A stretch of 35,458 nt of DNA from Metaclostridioides mangenotii. Lineage in GTDB: Bacteria > Bacillota > Clostridia > Peptostreptococcales > Peptostreptococcaceae. Shown one piece after another: positions 1 to 7,009 of this stretch (position 1 is the stretch's first letter; each line of letters begins with the position of its first letter). Location of the stretch: assembly GCF_018917235.1 (NCBI RefSeq), contig NZ_JAHLOF010000013.1:1-35458 (forward strand), given 5' to 3'. A program made the position numbers and the translations under genes. The notes beneath the pieces are model-generated. The model saw only the letters and a list, made by a program, of their open reading frames with translations, had not been told where the DNA came from and searched no databases.

Positions 1-16
1 AACTCTCATAAAAAAT
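1..16 (-). rRNA. 16S rRNA, extreme 5' end (partial, runs off the window)
   Basis: Read on the minus strand, the last bases are a T-run followed by ATGAGAGTT. Bacterial 16S genes begin with a short lead-in followed by AGAGTTTGATC. Only about 16 bases of the presumed mature RNA are present, so the call rests on this short match and on the stable-RNA genes just upstream in the same orientation. The exact 5' end is a guess. Confidence 0.6.
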
Positions 17-133
17 TTGATGGCTCAGATACTATTGTTATCAAAATATCTGGCTTTATATGGTTTGTTTCTTGTTTTCTTATAAATTAACCTACTGTTT
101 AATTTTCAATGTTCTTTTTTCAATAATTATTCA
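17..133 (-). other. Spacer between tRNA(CAU) and 16S rRNA
   Basis: This is an AT-rich transcribed spacer read leftward from the tRNA towards the presumed 16S start. It contains GAACATTGAAAATTAAACAG (positions 95-114), which resembles the GAACATTGAAAACT-type element common in Gram-positive rRNA spacers and leaders. It also contains a CAGATA/TATCTG inverted repeat near the 16S end (about positions 27-53) that could be a processing stem. I see no convincing -35/-10 pair, so 16S is probably transcribed from the promoters upstream of the 5S gene. Confidence 0.5.
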
Positions 134-210
134 TGGTGGACCATCAGGGACTCGAACCCCGGACCTACCGGTTATGAGCCGGGCGCTCTAACCAACTGAG
201 CTAATGGTCC
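134..210 (-). tRNA. tRNA with CAU anticodon (elongator Met or Ile2)
   Basis: A 77-nt cloverleaf with encoded CCA. The acceptor stem is GGACCAT/ATGGTCC, the discriminator is A, the D-arm is GCTC/GAGC, and the anticodon loop CTCATAA gives CAU. The first pair is G-C, so it is not initiator tRNA. Pair 27-43 looks mismatched (C-T). C4-G69 and C5-G68 with A73 resemble the minor isoleucine tRNA that carries lysidine, but elongator Met cannot be excluded by eye. It lies 13 nt after tRNA-Leu and is co-oriented with 5S. Confidence 0.93.
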
Positions 211-223
211 AAATAATCATATG

Positions 224-312
224 TGGTGCCGAAGACCGGAATCGAACCGGTACGAGAGGTAAGTCCCGCAGGATTTTAAGTCCTGTGCGTCTGCCAGTTC
301 CGCCACTTCGGC
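224..312 (-). tRNA. tRNA-Leu (UAA)
   Basis: An 89-nt tRNA with encoded CCA. The acceptor stem is GCCGAAG/CTTCGGC, the D-arm begins GGCGGAACTGGCAGACGC as typical of tRNA-Leu, and the stem CAGGA/TCCTG encloses loop CTTAAAA, giving anticodon TAA. There is a long variable arm as expected for class II tRNAs, and a GGTTCGATTCC T-arm. It directly follows the 5S gene and is almost certainly cotranscribed with it. Confidence 0.96.
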
Positions 313-316
313 ATTA

Positions 317-432
<116 letters not shown>

Positions 433-465
433 TTAATTATGGCGTCTTCTTTTCTTAAGACAAGT

Positions 466-497
466 ATTATAGTATCACTTATTTTTTAAACTGTCAA
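466..497 (-). promoter_or_regulatory. Promoter P1 for 5S-tRNA-rRNA unit
   Basis: TTGACA (497-492), a 17-nt spacer, then TACTAT (474-469); an overlapping TATAAT also lies at 471-466. The start would fall about 30 nt before the 5S gene. It is a near-consensus sigma-A promoter and the downstream member of a pair. Confidence 0.8.
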
Positions 498-621
498 TAC
501 TTTTTTTAAAATAATTTAAATTACTATTTCAAGATATTTAATTATCTCTAATACTTGAATTTTCAATAAAGTGCATACAATTAAGCTTTTAAAAAGCTTT
601 CTGTATTTTTGGCACTCGTAT

Positions 622-650
622 ATAGTACCACCTATATTTTATAAAGTCAA
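622..650 (-). promoter_or_regulatory. Promoter P2 for 5S-tRNA-rRNA unit
   Basis: TTGACT (650-645), a 17-nt spacer and TACTAT (627-622). It shares spacing and -10 sequence with the promoter at 466-497. Paired strong promoters are typical of rRNA operons. The roughly 150 nt between the two holds a perfect-looking AAGCTTTT/AAAAGCTT inverted repeat near 583-599. Confidence 0.75.
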
Positions 651-661
651 CACTTTTTTGC

Positions 662-706
662 AAAAAAATTATCCAGGTAAAAATAATAATAAATTTACCT
701 AGATAA
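662..706 (-). terminator. Terminator of cwlD
   Basis: The inverted repeat TATC-C-AGGTAAA / TTTACCT-A-GATA is followed in the leftward direction by a run of seven T. It starts about 22 nt after the cwlD stop codon and directly precedes the rRNA promoters. Confidence 0.75.
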
Positions 707-727
707 ATACTATTGCTTTAGTGTATT

Positions 728-1441
728 TTAATTGTTGTTACTCAAGTATTTTTGTATTCCTACATATATAGACCATGCTATTTTCTCTTGATATTCTTTA
801 TCCTTTAGTAATTTACTCTCTTTTTCATTAGATAAGAATCCACATTCAATCAACATAGACGGTATTTGATTCTCTTTTAGTAGATAAATATCATCTCTCG
901 GCTTTACTTCTCTATTATTGGTTTTGTCTACCACTCTTTTTAATTCACTTTGAACACACTTAGATAGCTCCTTGCTATCTTCTTTATCCTTTGGGTAGAA
1001 TGTTTGAGCTCCATAGTACTTAGATTGTTCAAATGCATTTAAATGTATAGAAACAAACATATCGGCTTCTGATTCATCTATGATTTTCTTTCTATTTTTA
1101 AGATTTTCGTTATACTTCTGCCTTATTGTTTTGTTTCCCTCTTCTTTATATAGGCTACTATCATCTTCCCTTGTAAGTATAACAAGCCCGCCACTTGACT
1201 CTATAAGTTCTCTCAGCTTTTGTGTAATCGCTAAATTTACCTCTTTTTCATTTGTACTGTGATCTTTTGTTAGAGCCCCTGGGTCTATTCCCCCATGACC
1301 TGCATCTAGTATTATTGTTTTGTTAGTAATAGGCGTGTATTTCATTGCCTCTTCTGAAACATTCTTTATTTCAGATATTAATACTAGTGATAAGACCAAC
1401 AGTATGCCGCTAAAAATATAATATTTTATGTACTTTTTCAC
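728..1441 (-). CDS. cwlD: Germination-type N-acetylmuramoyl-L-alanine amidase (CwlD)
   Basis: A 237-residue protein that cleaves the amide bond between muramic acid and the peptide stem. In spore formers CwlD works with a deacetylase to make the muramic-lactam of the spore cortex. Residues 6-24 form a single N-terminal membrane anchor or uncleaved signal, so the domain acts outside the membrane. The amidase_3 domain starts near residue 42: ILDAGHGG (zinc His about 49), an EKEVNL Glu (about 65) and SIHLN (His about 133) are zinc ligands, and IECGFLSN near residue 200 carries the catalytic Glu. The start is GTG, with GGGGTGG four bases upstream. It is monocistronic with its own terminator. A sporulation-sigma promoter is expected from the family but only weakly visible (CATATAGT near 1480). 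Confidence 0.88.
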   Translation of the reverse strand: MKKYIKYYIFSGILLVLSLVLISEIKNVSEEAMKYTPITNKTIILDAGHGGIDPGALTKDHSTNEKEVNLAITQKLRELIESSGGLVILTREDDSSLYKEEGNKTIRQKYNENLKNRKKIIDESEADMFVSIHLNAFEQSKYYGAQTFYPKDKEDSKELSKCVQSELKRVVDKTNNREVKPRDDIYLLKENQIPSMLIECGFLSNEKESKLLKDKEYQEKIAWSIYVGIQKYLSNNN

Positions 1442-1626
1442 TATACCACCCCGTAAATTTATATTACTTCTATACTAACTATATGAATCCAGTTAAACAT
1501 ATATTATAAATATAGAACTTTGATGCTATAAGCATAATAGAAAAATTTACGGTAAATTATAAAAGATACTCCTATATTTTTGGCTATAAATATTTATAAA
1601 CACTTAGTTTTAAATCACCTAATACT

Positions 1627-1985
1627 CTAAGGAAATTTAAATACATTACAAGGATCGTACTTACATTTTAAATCTATAAGTCTATATTTATTAAACCCAT
1701 AATATTAGTCCATATAGTTATAACGTCCACTATATGTAAAGTTTATATGTGATCCTCTAGTTATACAACCTACGAAATCAGCCCTCTTGTCAATCCAACT
1801 CATATTTTGAATTTGTATATATCTTCTTCCCATACTGTATTTAAGCATACAATATATCTCGCATTTCTATAGAAGAAAGCTGTATCACTTTTCTTTGATG
1901 TGATCCTTCCTCCCATAGAATACAACAATATAACTGCATATATAGGACCTTTGACTCTATTTTTTATTTCTATTGTATCTACCAT
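1627..1985 (-). pseudogene. Decayed C-terminal fragment of a berberine-bridge-type FAD-linked oxidase
   Basis: The open piece at 1800-1985 reads SMGGRITSKKSDTAFFYRNA, resembling the GG-x-I-x-R...ATAFPHR block of FAD-linked oxidases. After a one-base frameshift near 1800 the same strand continues with SWIDKRADF, then SGRYNYMD, an in-frame TAA, and YYGFNKYRLIDLKCKYDP followed by NVFKFP and a stop. These match the family's C-terminal BBE block (G-x-Y-x-NY-x-D...YYG-x-N..RL..IK..YDP.NVF.F). Only about the last 115 of some 450 codons remain. The two disruptions and the missing FAD-binding half make it a clear relic. Homology is judged by motif only. Confidence 0.8.
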
Positions 1986-2019
1986 CTATAAAGCTTTCTC
2001 TGATATTTAAAAATTGACA

Positions 2020-2047
2020 AATAAAAAAAGACACTAAAAGTGTCTTT
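2020..2047 (-). terminator. Terminator of the cold-shock gene
   Basis: The stem AAAGACAC/GTGTCTTT with a 5-nt loop is followed leftward by a T-run. It begins 17 nt after the csp stop codon. Confidence 0.9.
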
Positions 2048-2064
2048 AATCCGAAAATCTATTA

Positions 2065-2265
2065 TTATAATATAGTTATATTTTCTGCTTGAGGACCTTT
2101 TGCACCATTAACTATATTAAAACTAACTTTTTGACCTTCTTCTAATGATTTAAATCCATCAGTTTGTATAGCTGAGAAATGTGCAAATACATCTTCTCCT
2201 CCATCTACTGTTATAAAACCAAATCCTTTTTCATTATTAAACCATTTTACTATTCCATTATTCAT
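2065..2265 (-). CDS. Cold-shock protein (CspA family)
   Basis: A 66-residue single cold-shock domain, the usual full length. It binds single-stranded RNA and DNA and acts as an RNA chaperone in the cytoplasm. RNP1 is KGFGFI and RNP2 is VFAHF; the opening [16 protein letters not shown] and the acidic loop GGEDVF are typical. ATG is preceded by AGGAGT at 7 nt. The gene is monocistronic with a strong terminator. The leader just above the ribosome site contains an ATCAAGA/TCTTGAT hairpin (2287-2305) that could affect translation. I cannot tell which csp paralogue it is. Confidence 0.95.
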   Translation of the reverse strand: MNNGIVKWFNNEKGFGFITVDGGEDVFAHFSAIQTDGFKSLEEGQKVSFNIVNGAKGPQAENITIL

Positions 2266-2968
2266 TAAATGTACTCCTATTAACCTATCAAGACTTTATC
2301 TTGATTTATTAGTGTATTCCTACAAATAATATTATCTCACATCTAAATTAAAAAAGATAGACGTTTTTATTATTTATTTTATTATTTGAATTTCAATATT
2401 TATCCTATGCAATAAATACGTGTATTATACTACTGAGAATTTAAATCCATCCTATATACTCCCGTAACACGTTTCACTAGTATCTTATATTAAAACGTCA
2501 TAGCGCTAAAAAGTAAATCCTTACAGCCCCGCCTGGTGTAAACCCACAACGAATATCTTTACATTTCCAACTGAAATTATTCCATATCCTTTAATATCTA
2601 CTCCTCCTTATTCCAACAAATATTTTTTAATTTAAATTTTAATCATTACAATTATAATAAATTTATATACATAGTAGTAATTCAGCTTATCCCATAAAAT
2701 TTTATAATAGAATAAAATCTTTTGATAAAAATTTATTTATAATATTACTTAATTCAATGCTTTTTATAATAATCCTTTTATTTTAGTTTTCTCTAATTCC
2801 TAAATTTTCTACTTATATAATGTAGTTATATGCTGTTTTTTGTATATTTAAAGAATCTATTAAAAACTACTTTTATAATCTTGATTTAGTCTTCAATAAG
2901 CGTTAAAATATTATCGATAAGAGTTTTAAAACTTAATATTTTACTAAATTTCTATGGAGGTGTTTTAT
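2266..2968. other. Long AT-rich intergenic region between csp and the alcohol dehydrogenase gene
   Basis: About 700 nt. The left edge is the csp leader (minus) with a hairpin at 2287-2305. The right edge holds the plus-strand promoter of the dehydrogenase gene. Between them it is very AT-rich with many stop codons in all frames. One GC-richer patch at 2440-2620 includes a minus-strand GGAGGAG followed by about 23 open codons that I do not recognise. I see no further supported gene or structured RNA. Confidence 0.5.
2881..2909 (+). promoter_or_regulatory. Promoter of the alcohol dehydrogenase gene
   Basis: TTGATT (2881-2886), a 17-nt spacer and TAAAAT (2904-2909). The start point would be near 2916. 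A 12-bp perfect palindrome AGTTTTAAAACT (2922-2933) lies just downstream and could be an operator. Confidence 0.65.
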
Positions 2969-4135
2969 ATGTTTAGATTTACATTACCAAGAGATATTTA
3001 CTACGGAAGTGGTTCACTTGAACAGTTAAAAGAATTAAAAGGTAAAAAAGCAGTGCTAGTACTAGGTGGCGGTTCAATGAGAAGATTCGGATTTGTCGAT
3101 AAGGTATTAGGATACCTTGATGAAGCTGGAATTGAGACAAAACTAATTGAAAATGTAGAGCCAGATCCTTCAGTTGATACAGTTTTAAACGGAAGCAAAG
3201 TTATGTTAGATTTTGAGCCTGACTGGATCATATCTATGGGTGGTGGTTCACCGATTGATGCTGCAAAAGCTATGTGGGTTTTCTATGAATATCCAGATAC
3301 AAGCTTTGAAGATATCACACAACCATTCTCATTCCCTGAGCTTAGACAAAAAGCTAAGTTTATTGCAATTCCATCAACATCAGGTACTGCTACAGAAGTA
3401 ACTGCATTTTCAGTTATAACTGACTATAAAACAGAAATAAAATACCCACTTGCAGACTTTAATATAACACCTGACATAGCAATTGTGGATCCAGAACTTG
3501 CTGAAACAATGCCCGCTAAATTAACAGCTCACACAGGTATGGACGCGTTGACTCATGCAATAGAAGCTTATGTTTCTACTATGGCAACAGCTTTTACTGA
3601 TCCATTAGCATTAGAAGCAATAGAAATGGTAGATGAAAATGTTATAAATTCTTATAAAGGTGATAAAAATGCACGTGAATTAATGCACTACGCTCAATGT
3701 ATGGCTGGTATGGCATTTAGTAATGCACTTTTAGGTATCGTTCACTCTATGGCACATAAAACAGGTGCTGTATTCCATATACCACATGGATGCGCAAATG
3801 CAGTATATTTGCCTTATGTAATAGACTATAATAAGAAAGAATGTGCAGATCGATACGTAAAAATAGCTAAACGCCTAGATTTAAAAGGAAATAGCGATGA
3901 CGAACTGATAGATGCACTTACTAGTAAAATTAAAGAGTTGAATAAAGCTATGGATATTCCAGCAACATTGAAAGAGTACGGAATAGACGAAGCTGAATTT
4001 AAAGAAAAAGTTGAGATGATAAGTGAGCGTGCACTGGAAGATGCTTGTACTGGTTCAAATCCTAGAAAAATAGATAAAGAAACGATGGTTAAGTTGTTTA
4101 ATTGTATATACTACGGTGAAAAAGTAGATTTTTAA
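2969..4135 (+). CDS. Iron-containing alcohol dehydrogenase
   Basis: A 388-residue group III (Fe-ADH) alcohol dehydrogenase interconverting an alcohol and an aldehyde, as in butanol/ethanol fermentation. The N-terminal nucleotide fold has VLVLGGGSMRR, where the glycine-serine at the end of the strand resembles NADPH-using butanol dehydrogenases, then GGGSPIDAAK. The iron site is in the C-terminal helical half: D and H of GMDALTHAIEAY, H of GIVHSMAHKTG and H of FHIPHGCANA. An in-frame ATG five codons upstream (2954) lies inside the Shine-Dalgarno GGAGGTG, so 2969 is chosen, six bases from it. This is the only clear plus-strand gene in the window, with its own promoter, facing the rib operon terminator. 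Substrate cannot be told from sequence. Confidence 0.93.
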   Translation: MFRFTLPRDIYYGSGSLEQLKELKGKKAVLVLGGGSMRRFGFVDKVLGYLDEAGIETKLIENVEPDPSVDTVLNGSKVMLDFEPDWIISMGGGSPIDAAKAMWVFYEYPDTSFEDITQPFSFPELRQKAKFIAIPSTSGTATEVTAFSVITDYKTEIKYPLADFNITPDIAIVDPELAETMPAKLTAHTGMDALTHAIEAYVSTMATAFTDPLALEAIEMVDENVINSYKGDKNARELMHYAQCMAGMAFSNALLGIVHSMAHKTGAVFHIPHGCANAVYLPYVIDYNKKECADRYVKIAKRLDLKGNSDDELIDALTSKIKELNKAMDIPATLKEYGIDEAEFKEKVEMISERALEDACTGSNPRKIDKETMVKLFNCIYYGEKVDF

Positions 4136-4157
4136 TATAAAATCAGTAAATAAAATT

Positions 4158-4218
4158 CTATAAATATTAATAAAATAGGTCTGCAATCTCTGAAATCCCA
4201 GTGAATAGCAGACCTATT
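4158..4218 (-). terminator. Terminator of the rib operon (possibly bidirectional)
   Basis: The perfect 11-bp stem AATAGGTCTGC/GCAGACCTATT (4174-4184 with 4208-4218) has a 23-nt loop and is followed leftward by TTTTATTAATATT. It lies between the convergent dehydrogenase gene and ribH. In the plus direction the T-run is weak. Confidence 0.8.
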
Positions 4219-4226
4219 AAAATTTA

Positions 4227-4700
4227 CTATTTTTGTGGTAATGATTTTATAAGATTGACCATCTCTATTGCTGATGTTGCACTTTCAAAACCTTTATTTC
4301 CCGCCTTCGAACCCGCTCTTTCTATTGCCTGCTCAATATTTTCTGTTGTAAGAACCCCAAATAACACAGGGATATCACTTTTTAAAGACACATTTGCAAT
4401 ACCCTTTGATACTTCACTACAAACGTAGTCGTAATGAGTTGTAGAACCCCTAATTACTGCTCCTAAGCATATAACTGCATCATACATCCCTGATTTTGCC
4501 ATTTTGCCAGCTATCAATGGTATTTCAAAAGCACCAGGCACCCAAGATAAAGATATATCTTCTTCTTTTACATCATGTCTTTTTAAACCATCTAAGGCTC
4601 CCTCAATAAGTTTCGATACTATAAATTCATTGAATCTCGCTGCAACTATACCTATCTTTATATTTTCGCTAGCTACTAATTTACCTTCATAAATATTCAT
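4227..4700 (-). CDS. ribH: 6,7-dimethyl-8-ribityllumazine synthase
   Basis: A 157-residue lumazine synthase, standard length. It condenses 5-amino-6-ribitylamino-uracil with 3,4-dihydroxy-2-butanone 4-phosphate, the penultimate step of riboflavin synthesis, and usually forms icosahedral shells. Visible motifs are VAARFNEFI at the start, [25 protein letters not shown] (catalytic His region) and [11 protein letters not shown] follows AGGAGTT at 7 nt. It is the last gene of the FMN-riboswitch-controlled operon, 26 nt after ribA. Confidence 0.97.
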   Translation of the reverse strand: MNIYEGKLVASENIKIGIVAARFNEFIVSKLIEGALDGLKRHDVKEEDISLSWVPGAFEIPLIAGKMAKSGMYDAVICLGAVIRGSTTHYDYVCSEVSKGIANVSLKSDIPVLFGVLTTENIEQAIERAGSKAGNKGFESATSAIEMVNLIKSLPQK

Positions 4701-4726
4701 TGTATTAACTCCTTTATATTTTAGTA

Positions 4727-5401
4727 TTAATTATAACTTTCTAATATATGGCCCATCTTTTCCTTTTTTACGTGCATATAATATTCACATTCTTTTTTAT
4801 GTATTGTTTCAATCGGAATTCTCTCTACTATCTCTAACCCATACCTTTCAATTCCAGATATTTTATCTGGATTGTTTGTAAGTAGTCTTAATTTTTTTAT
4901 ATTTAAATCGAGTAGCATTTCAGCTCCCACTGAATAGTCCCTTAAATCGGCTGGAAATCCAAGAGCTAAATTTGCTTCAACTGTATCCAACCCTTGATCC
5001 TGAAGAGAGTATGCTTTAAGTTTATTGATAAGCCCTATACCTCTTCCTTCTTGTCTTAGATATATCAGGGCTCCTCTCCCTTCTTCTGCTATCGCTTTCA
5101 TTGCAGCATCATATTGATCACCACAATCACATTTCGAGCTTCCTAATGCATCTCCAGTTAGACACTCAGAGTGAACTCTTACCATAACGGGTTCTCCATT
5201 GCTGACATCACCAATTACCAGCGCTATATGGTGCTCACCATTGTCTCTATTTATATAGCCATGTATGTCAAACTTACCGTATTTTGTGGGTAAATTTGCT
5301 TTGACAACATGATCCATTTTTTTATTGATAAAACTCTGACCGTTATTACTATCTTTTACATTCATATTATCGGTTTTTTCGTTTTGTTTTTTTATTTTCA
5401 T
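4727..5401 (-). CDS. ribA: GTP cyclohydrolase II (stand-alone)
   Basis: A 224-residue enzyme opening GTP to the diaminopyrimidine precursor of riboflavin, the first committed step. Zinc cysteines are in [15 protein letters not shown] (C-x10-C-x-C), followed by [11 protein letters not shown] and the C-terminal [15 protein letters not shown]. The first 35 or so residues are a polar extension before the catalytic domain ([15 protein letters not shown]). In many Firmicutes this domain is fused behind RibB in one protein. Here it is a separate gene 81 nt after ribB, with no coding sequence in the gap. The ATG has a weak GAGTGGTGA site. Confidence 0.96.
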   Translation of the reverse strand: MKIKKQNEKTDNMNVKDSNNGQSFINKKMDHVVKANLPTKYGKFDIHGYINRDNGEHHIALVIGDVSNGEPVMVRVHSECLTGDALGSSKCDCGDQYDAAMKAIAEEGRGALIYLRQEGRGIGLINKLKAYSLQDQGLDTVEANLALGFPADLRDYSVGAEMLLDLNIKKLRLLTNNPDKISGIERYGLEIVERIPIETIHKKECEYYMHVKKEKMGHILESYN

Positions 5402-5482
5402 ATCTAATCACCACTCTATAAAATTTATCTTACTTAATACAGTTGTTATCCTATTAAGTCTTATAATATTACCTTTGTTAAA

Positions 5483-6097
5483 TTAAATATTATTTGATTT
5501 TCTGTACTCAATAAGATCTTTTATCGTTACAAAAGTTAAACCATGATTTTTAGAAAATTCTTTAAGCTCTTTTGTTCTCATCATTGTTCCATCCTCTCTC
5601 ATAATTTCACAGCAAATACCGATTTCTTTTAAACCGGCTAATTTTACAAAATCTATAGTCGCTTCTGTATGTCCATTTCTCTCTAATACTCCACCATCTT
5701 TAGATTTCAATGGAAACATATGACCCGGCCTTCTAAAATCTTCCGGTCTGGCATTTTCTAAAGTGCTTTTTATAGCGGTCACAGATCTCTCTAGTGCGGA
5801 GATACCAGTAGTTGTATCTACGTGATCGATGGATACTGTAAAAGCCGTTTCATGATTATCAGTATTTTTATCTACCATTTGAGGCAATCTCAGTTTATTA
5901 ATCATGGTTTCACTCATAGGCATACAAATAAGTCCTTTCGCCTGAGAAGCCATAAAGTTTATTATTTCACATGTCGCGAACTCTGCAGCGCAAATTAGAT
6001 CACCTTCGTTTTCGCGATCAGGATCATCGGTAACCACTATCATCTTCCCATTTTTTATATCTTCTATAGCTTCTTTAATTGTTCCAAACTCAGACAT
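5483..6097 (-). CDS. ribB: 3,4-dihydroxy-2-butanone 4-phosphate synthase (stand-alone)
   Basis: A 204-residue enzyme making the four-carbon unit of lumazine from ribulose 5-phosphate. The signature [11 protein letters not shown] (metal-binding acidic loop) sits near residue 24, then [12 protein letters not shown], and RRPGHMFPL...GHTEATIDF near residues 122-150. The protein stops after the DHBP domain, unlike the fused RibBA common in Firmicutes. AGGAGGTT lies 5-6 nt before the ATG. It is third in the rib operon, 66 nt after ribE. Confidence 0.96.
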   Translation of the reverse strand: MSEFGTIKEAIEDIKNGKMIVVTDDPDRENEGDLICAAEFATCEIINFMASQAKGLICMPMSETMINKLRLPQMVDKNTDNHETAFTVSIDHVDTTTGISALERSVTAIKSTLENARPEDFRRPGHMFPLKSKDGGVLERNGHTEATIDFVKLAGLKEIGICCEIMREDGTMMRTKELKEFSKNHGLTFVTIKDLIEYRKSNNI

Positions 6098-6163
6098 AAC
6101 TCAACCTCCTAAATTTATTTATATAATTTATATTTAATCCATTTCTAACCCTATTCGTAGATT

Positions 6164-6865
6164 TTAAAATCCATTTTTTCTAAGAAAATCTATATCAATA
6201 GATGGATTACCCTCTTTACAGCTGAGATTAGATTTGTGGATTCCTGTATATTGAGAAATTGAATAATTAAATTCATCTTTAAATCCTATTAATTTTTCTA
6301 CATACTTACCAATAACATCACACTCAAGGTTAACTATACTTCCTACCCCTTTTCCTAGGAGTATTGTTTGACTCATTGTGTGTGGTATAACTGAGACCTT
6401 AAAACACTCTGTATCTATATAAGCTACTGTCAAACTTATTCCATCAATTGCTATGGAACCTTTCTGTACAATGTACTTAAGTATCTCTCTATCTGCTATT
6501 ATTGTAATCCAAACTGCATTTCCATCATCTTCTCTAGATGATATTGTTCCAACTCCATCAATATGGCCAGAAACAATATGTCCTCCAAATCGTCCTTTTG
6601 CAGACATTGCTCTCTCTAAATTCACCTTATCCCCCTGTTTTATGAATTTAAGAGTACTTCTGTGCAAAGTTTCTGACATTACATCAGCTGTAAATGATGA
6701 TGAGGATATATTTTCTGCAGTAAGGCAAATTCCATTAACTGCTATACTATCACCAAGCTTAATATCAGTAAGAACCCTTTTAGCATCAATAGTCAATCTA
6801 AATAATGACTTGTTCTTTATTACGCTCTTCACATTTCCAATTTCCTCAACTATCCCTGTAAACAT
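6164..6865 (-). CDS. ribE: Riboflavin synthase, alpha subunit type
   Basis: A 233-residue enzyme that dismutates two lumazine molecules to riboflavin and the pyrimidine substrate of RibH. Two repeated lumazine-binding halves are visible: MFTGIVEEIGNV...GDSIAVNGICLT...MSETL (residues 1-90) and GHIVSGHIDGVG...KGSIAIDGISLT...IPHTMSQT (about 95-190). The tail extends about 25 residues beyond the usual before FLRKNGF. An in-frame ATG four codons upstream (6877) overlaps the GGAG ribosome site, so the MFTGIVEEIG start at 6865 is preferred. It lies 144 nt after ribD, with a small TAAGTAGN repeat in the gap. Confidence 0.96.
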   Translation of the reverse strand: MFTGIVEEIGNVKSVIKNKSLFRLTIDAKRVLTDIKLGDSIAVNGICLTAENISSSSFTADVMSETLHRSTLKFIKQGDKVNLERAMSAKGRFGGHIVSGHIDGVGTISSREDDGNAVWITIIADREILKYIVQKGSIAIDGISLTVAYIDTECFKVSVIPHTMSQTILLGKGVGSIVNLECDVIGKYVEKLIGFKDEFNYSISQYTGIHKSNLSCKEGNPSIDIDFLRKNGF

Positions 6866-6973
6866 TGCATTCTCCATTCTGATAAAAATATTTAAAGCTG
6901 TTTTAGTTTTAAATATTTTTAAACGATTTAATTTATTTAAATTATTTTGCAGATAAAGTATAAGTTAAGTAAT

Positions 6974-6997
6974 TAAGTAGCTAAGTAGATAAGTAAC
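6974..6997. repeat. Short 8-bp tandem repeat (TAAGTAGN x3)
   Basis: Plus-strand units TAAGTAGC, TAAGTAGA and TAAGTAAC start at 6974, 6982 and 6990. Two more TAAGT copies lie five bases apart at 6961-6970. The repeat lies between ribD and ribE just past the ribD stop codon. It is probably a slippage product, with no clear function. Confidence 0.7.
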
Positions 6998-7009
6998 TGA
7001 CTTATTATT

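Noticed and set aside
583..599. AAGCTTTTAAAAAGCTT palindrome as a terminator
   Set aside because: It lies between the two rRNA promoters without a following T-run in the transcription direction; it is more likely chance or a minor leader stem.
1800..1985. An intact small protein of 61 residues
   Set aside because: Its sequence continues recognisably in other frames as an FAD oxidase C-terminus, so it is part of a pseudogene.
6453..6956. A 167-codon plus-strand ORF opposite ribE
   Set aside because: It is antisense to riboflavin synthase, has no ribosome site or family likeness, and its composition follows from the complementary coding sequence.
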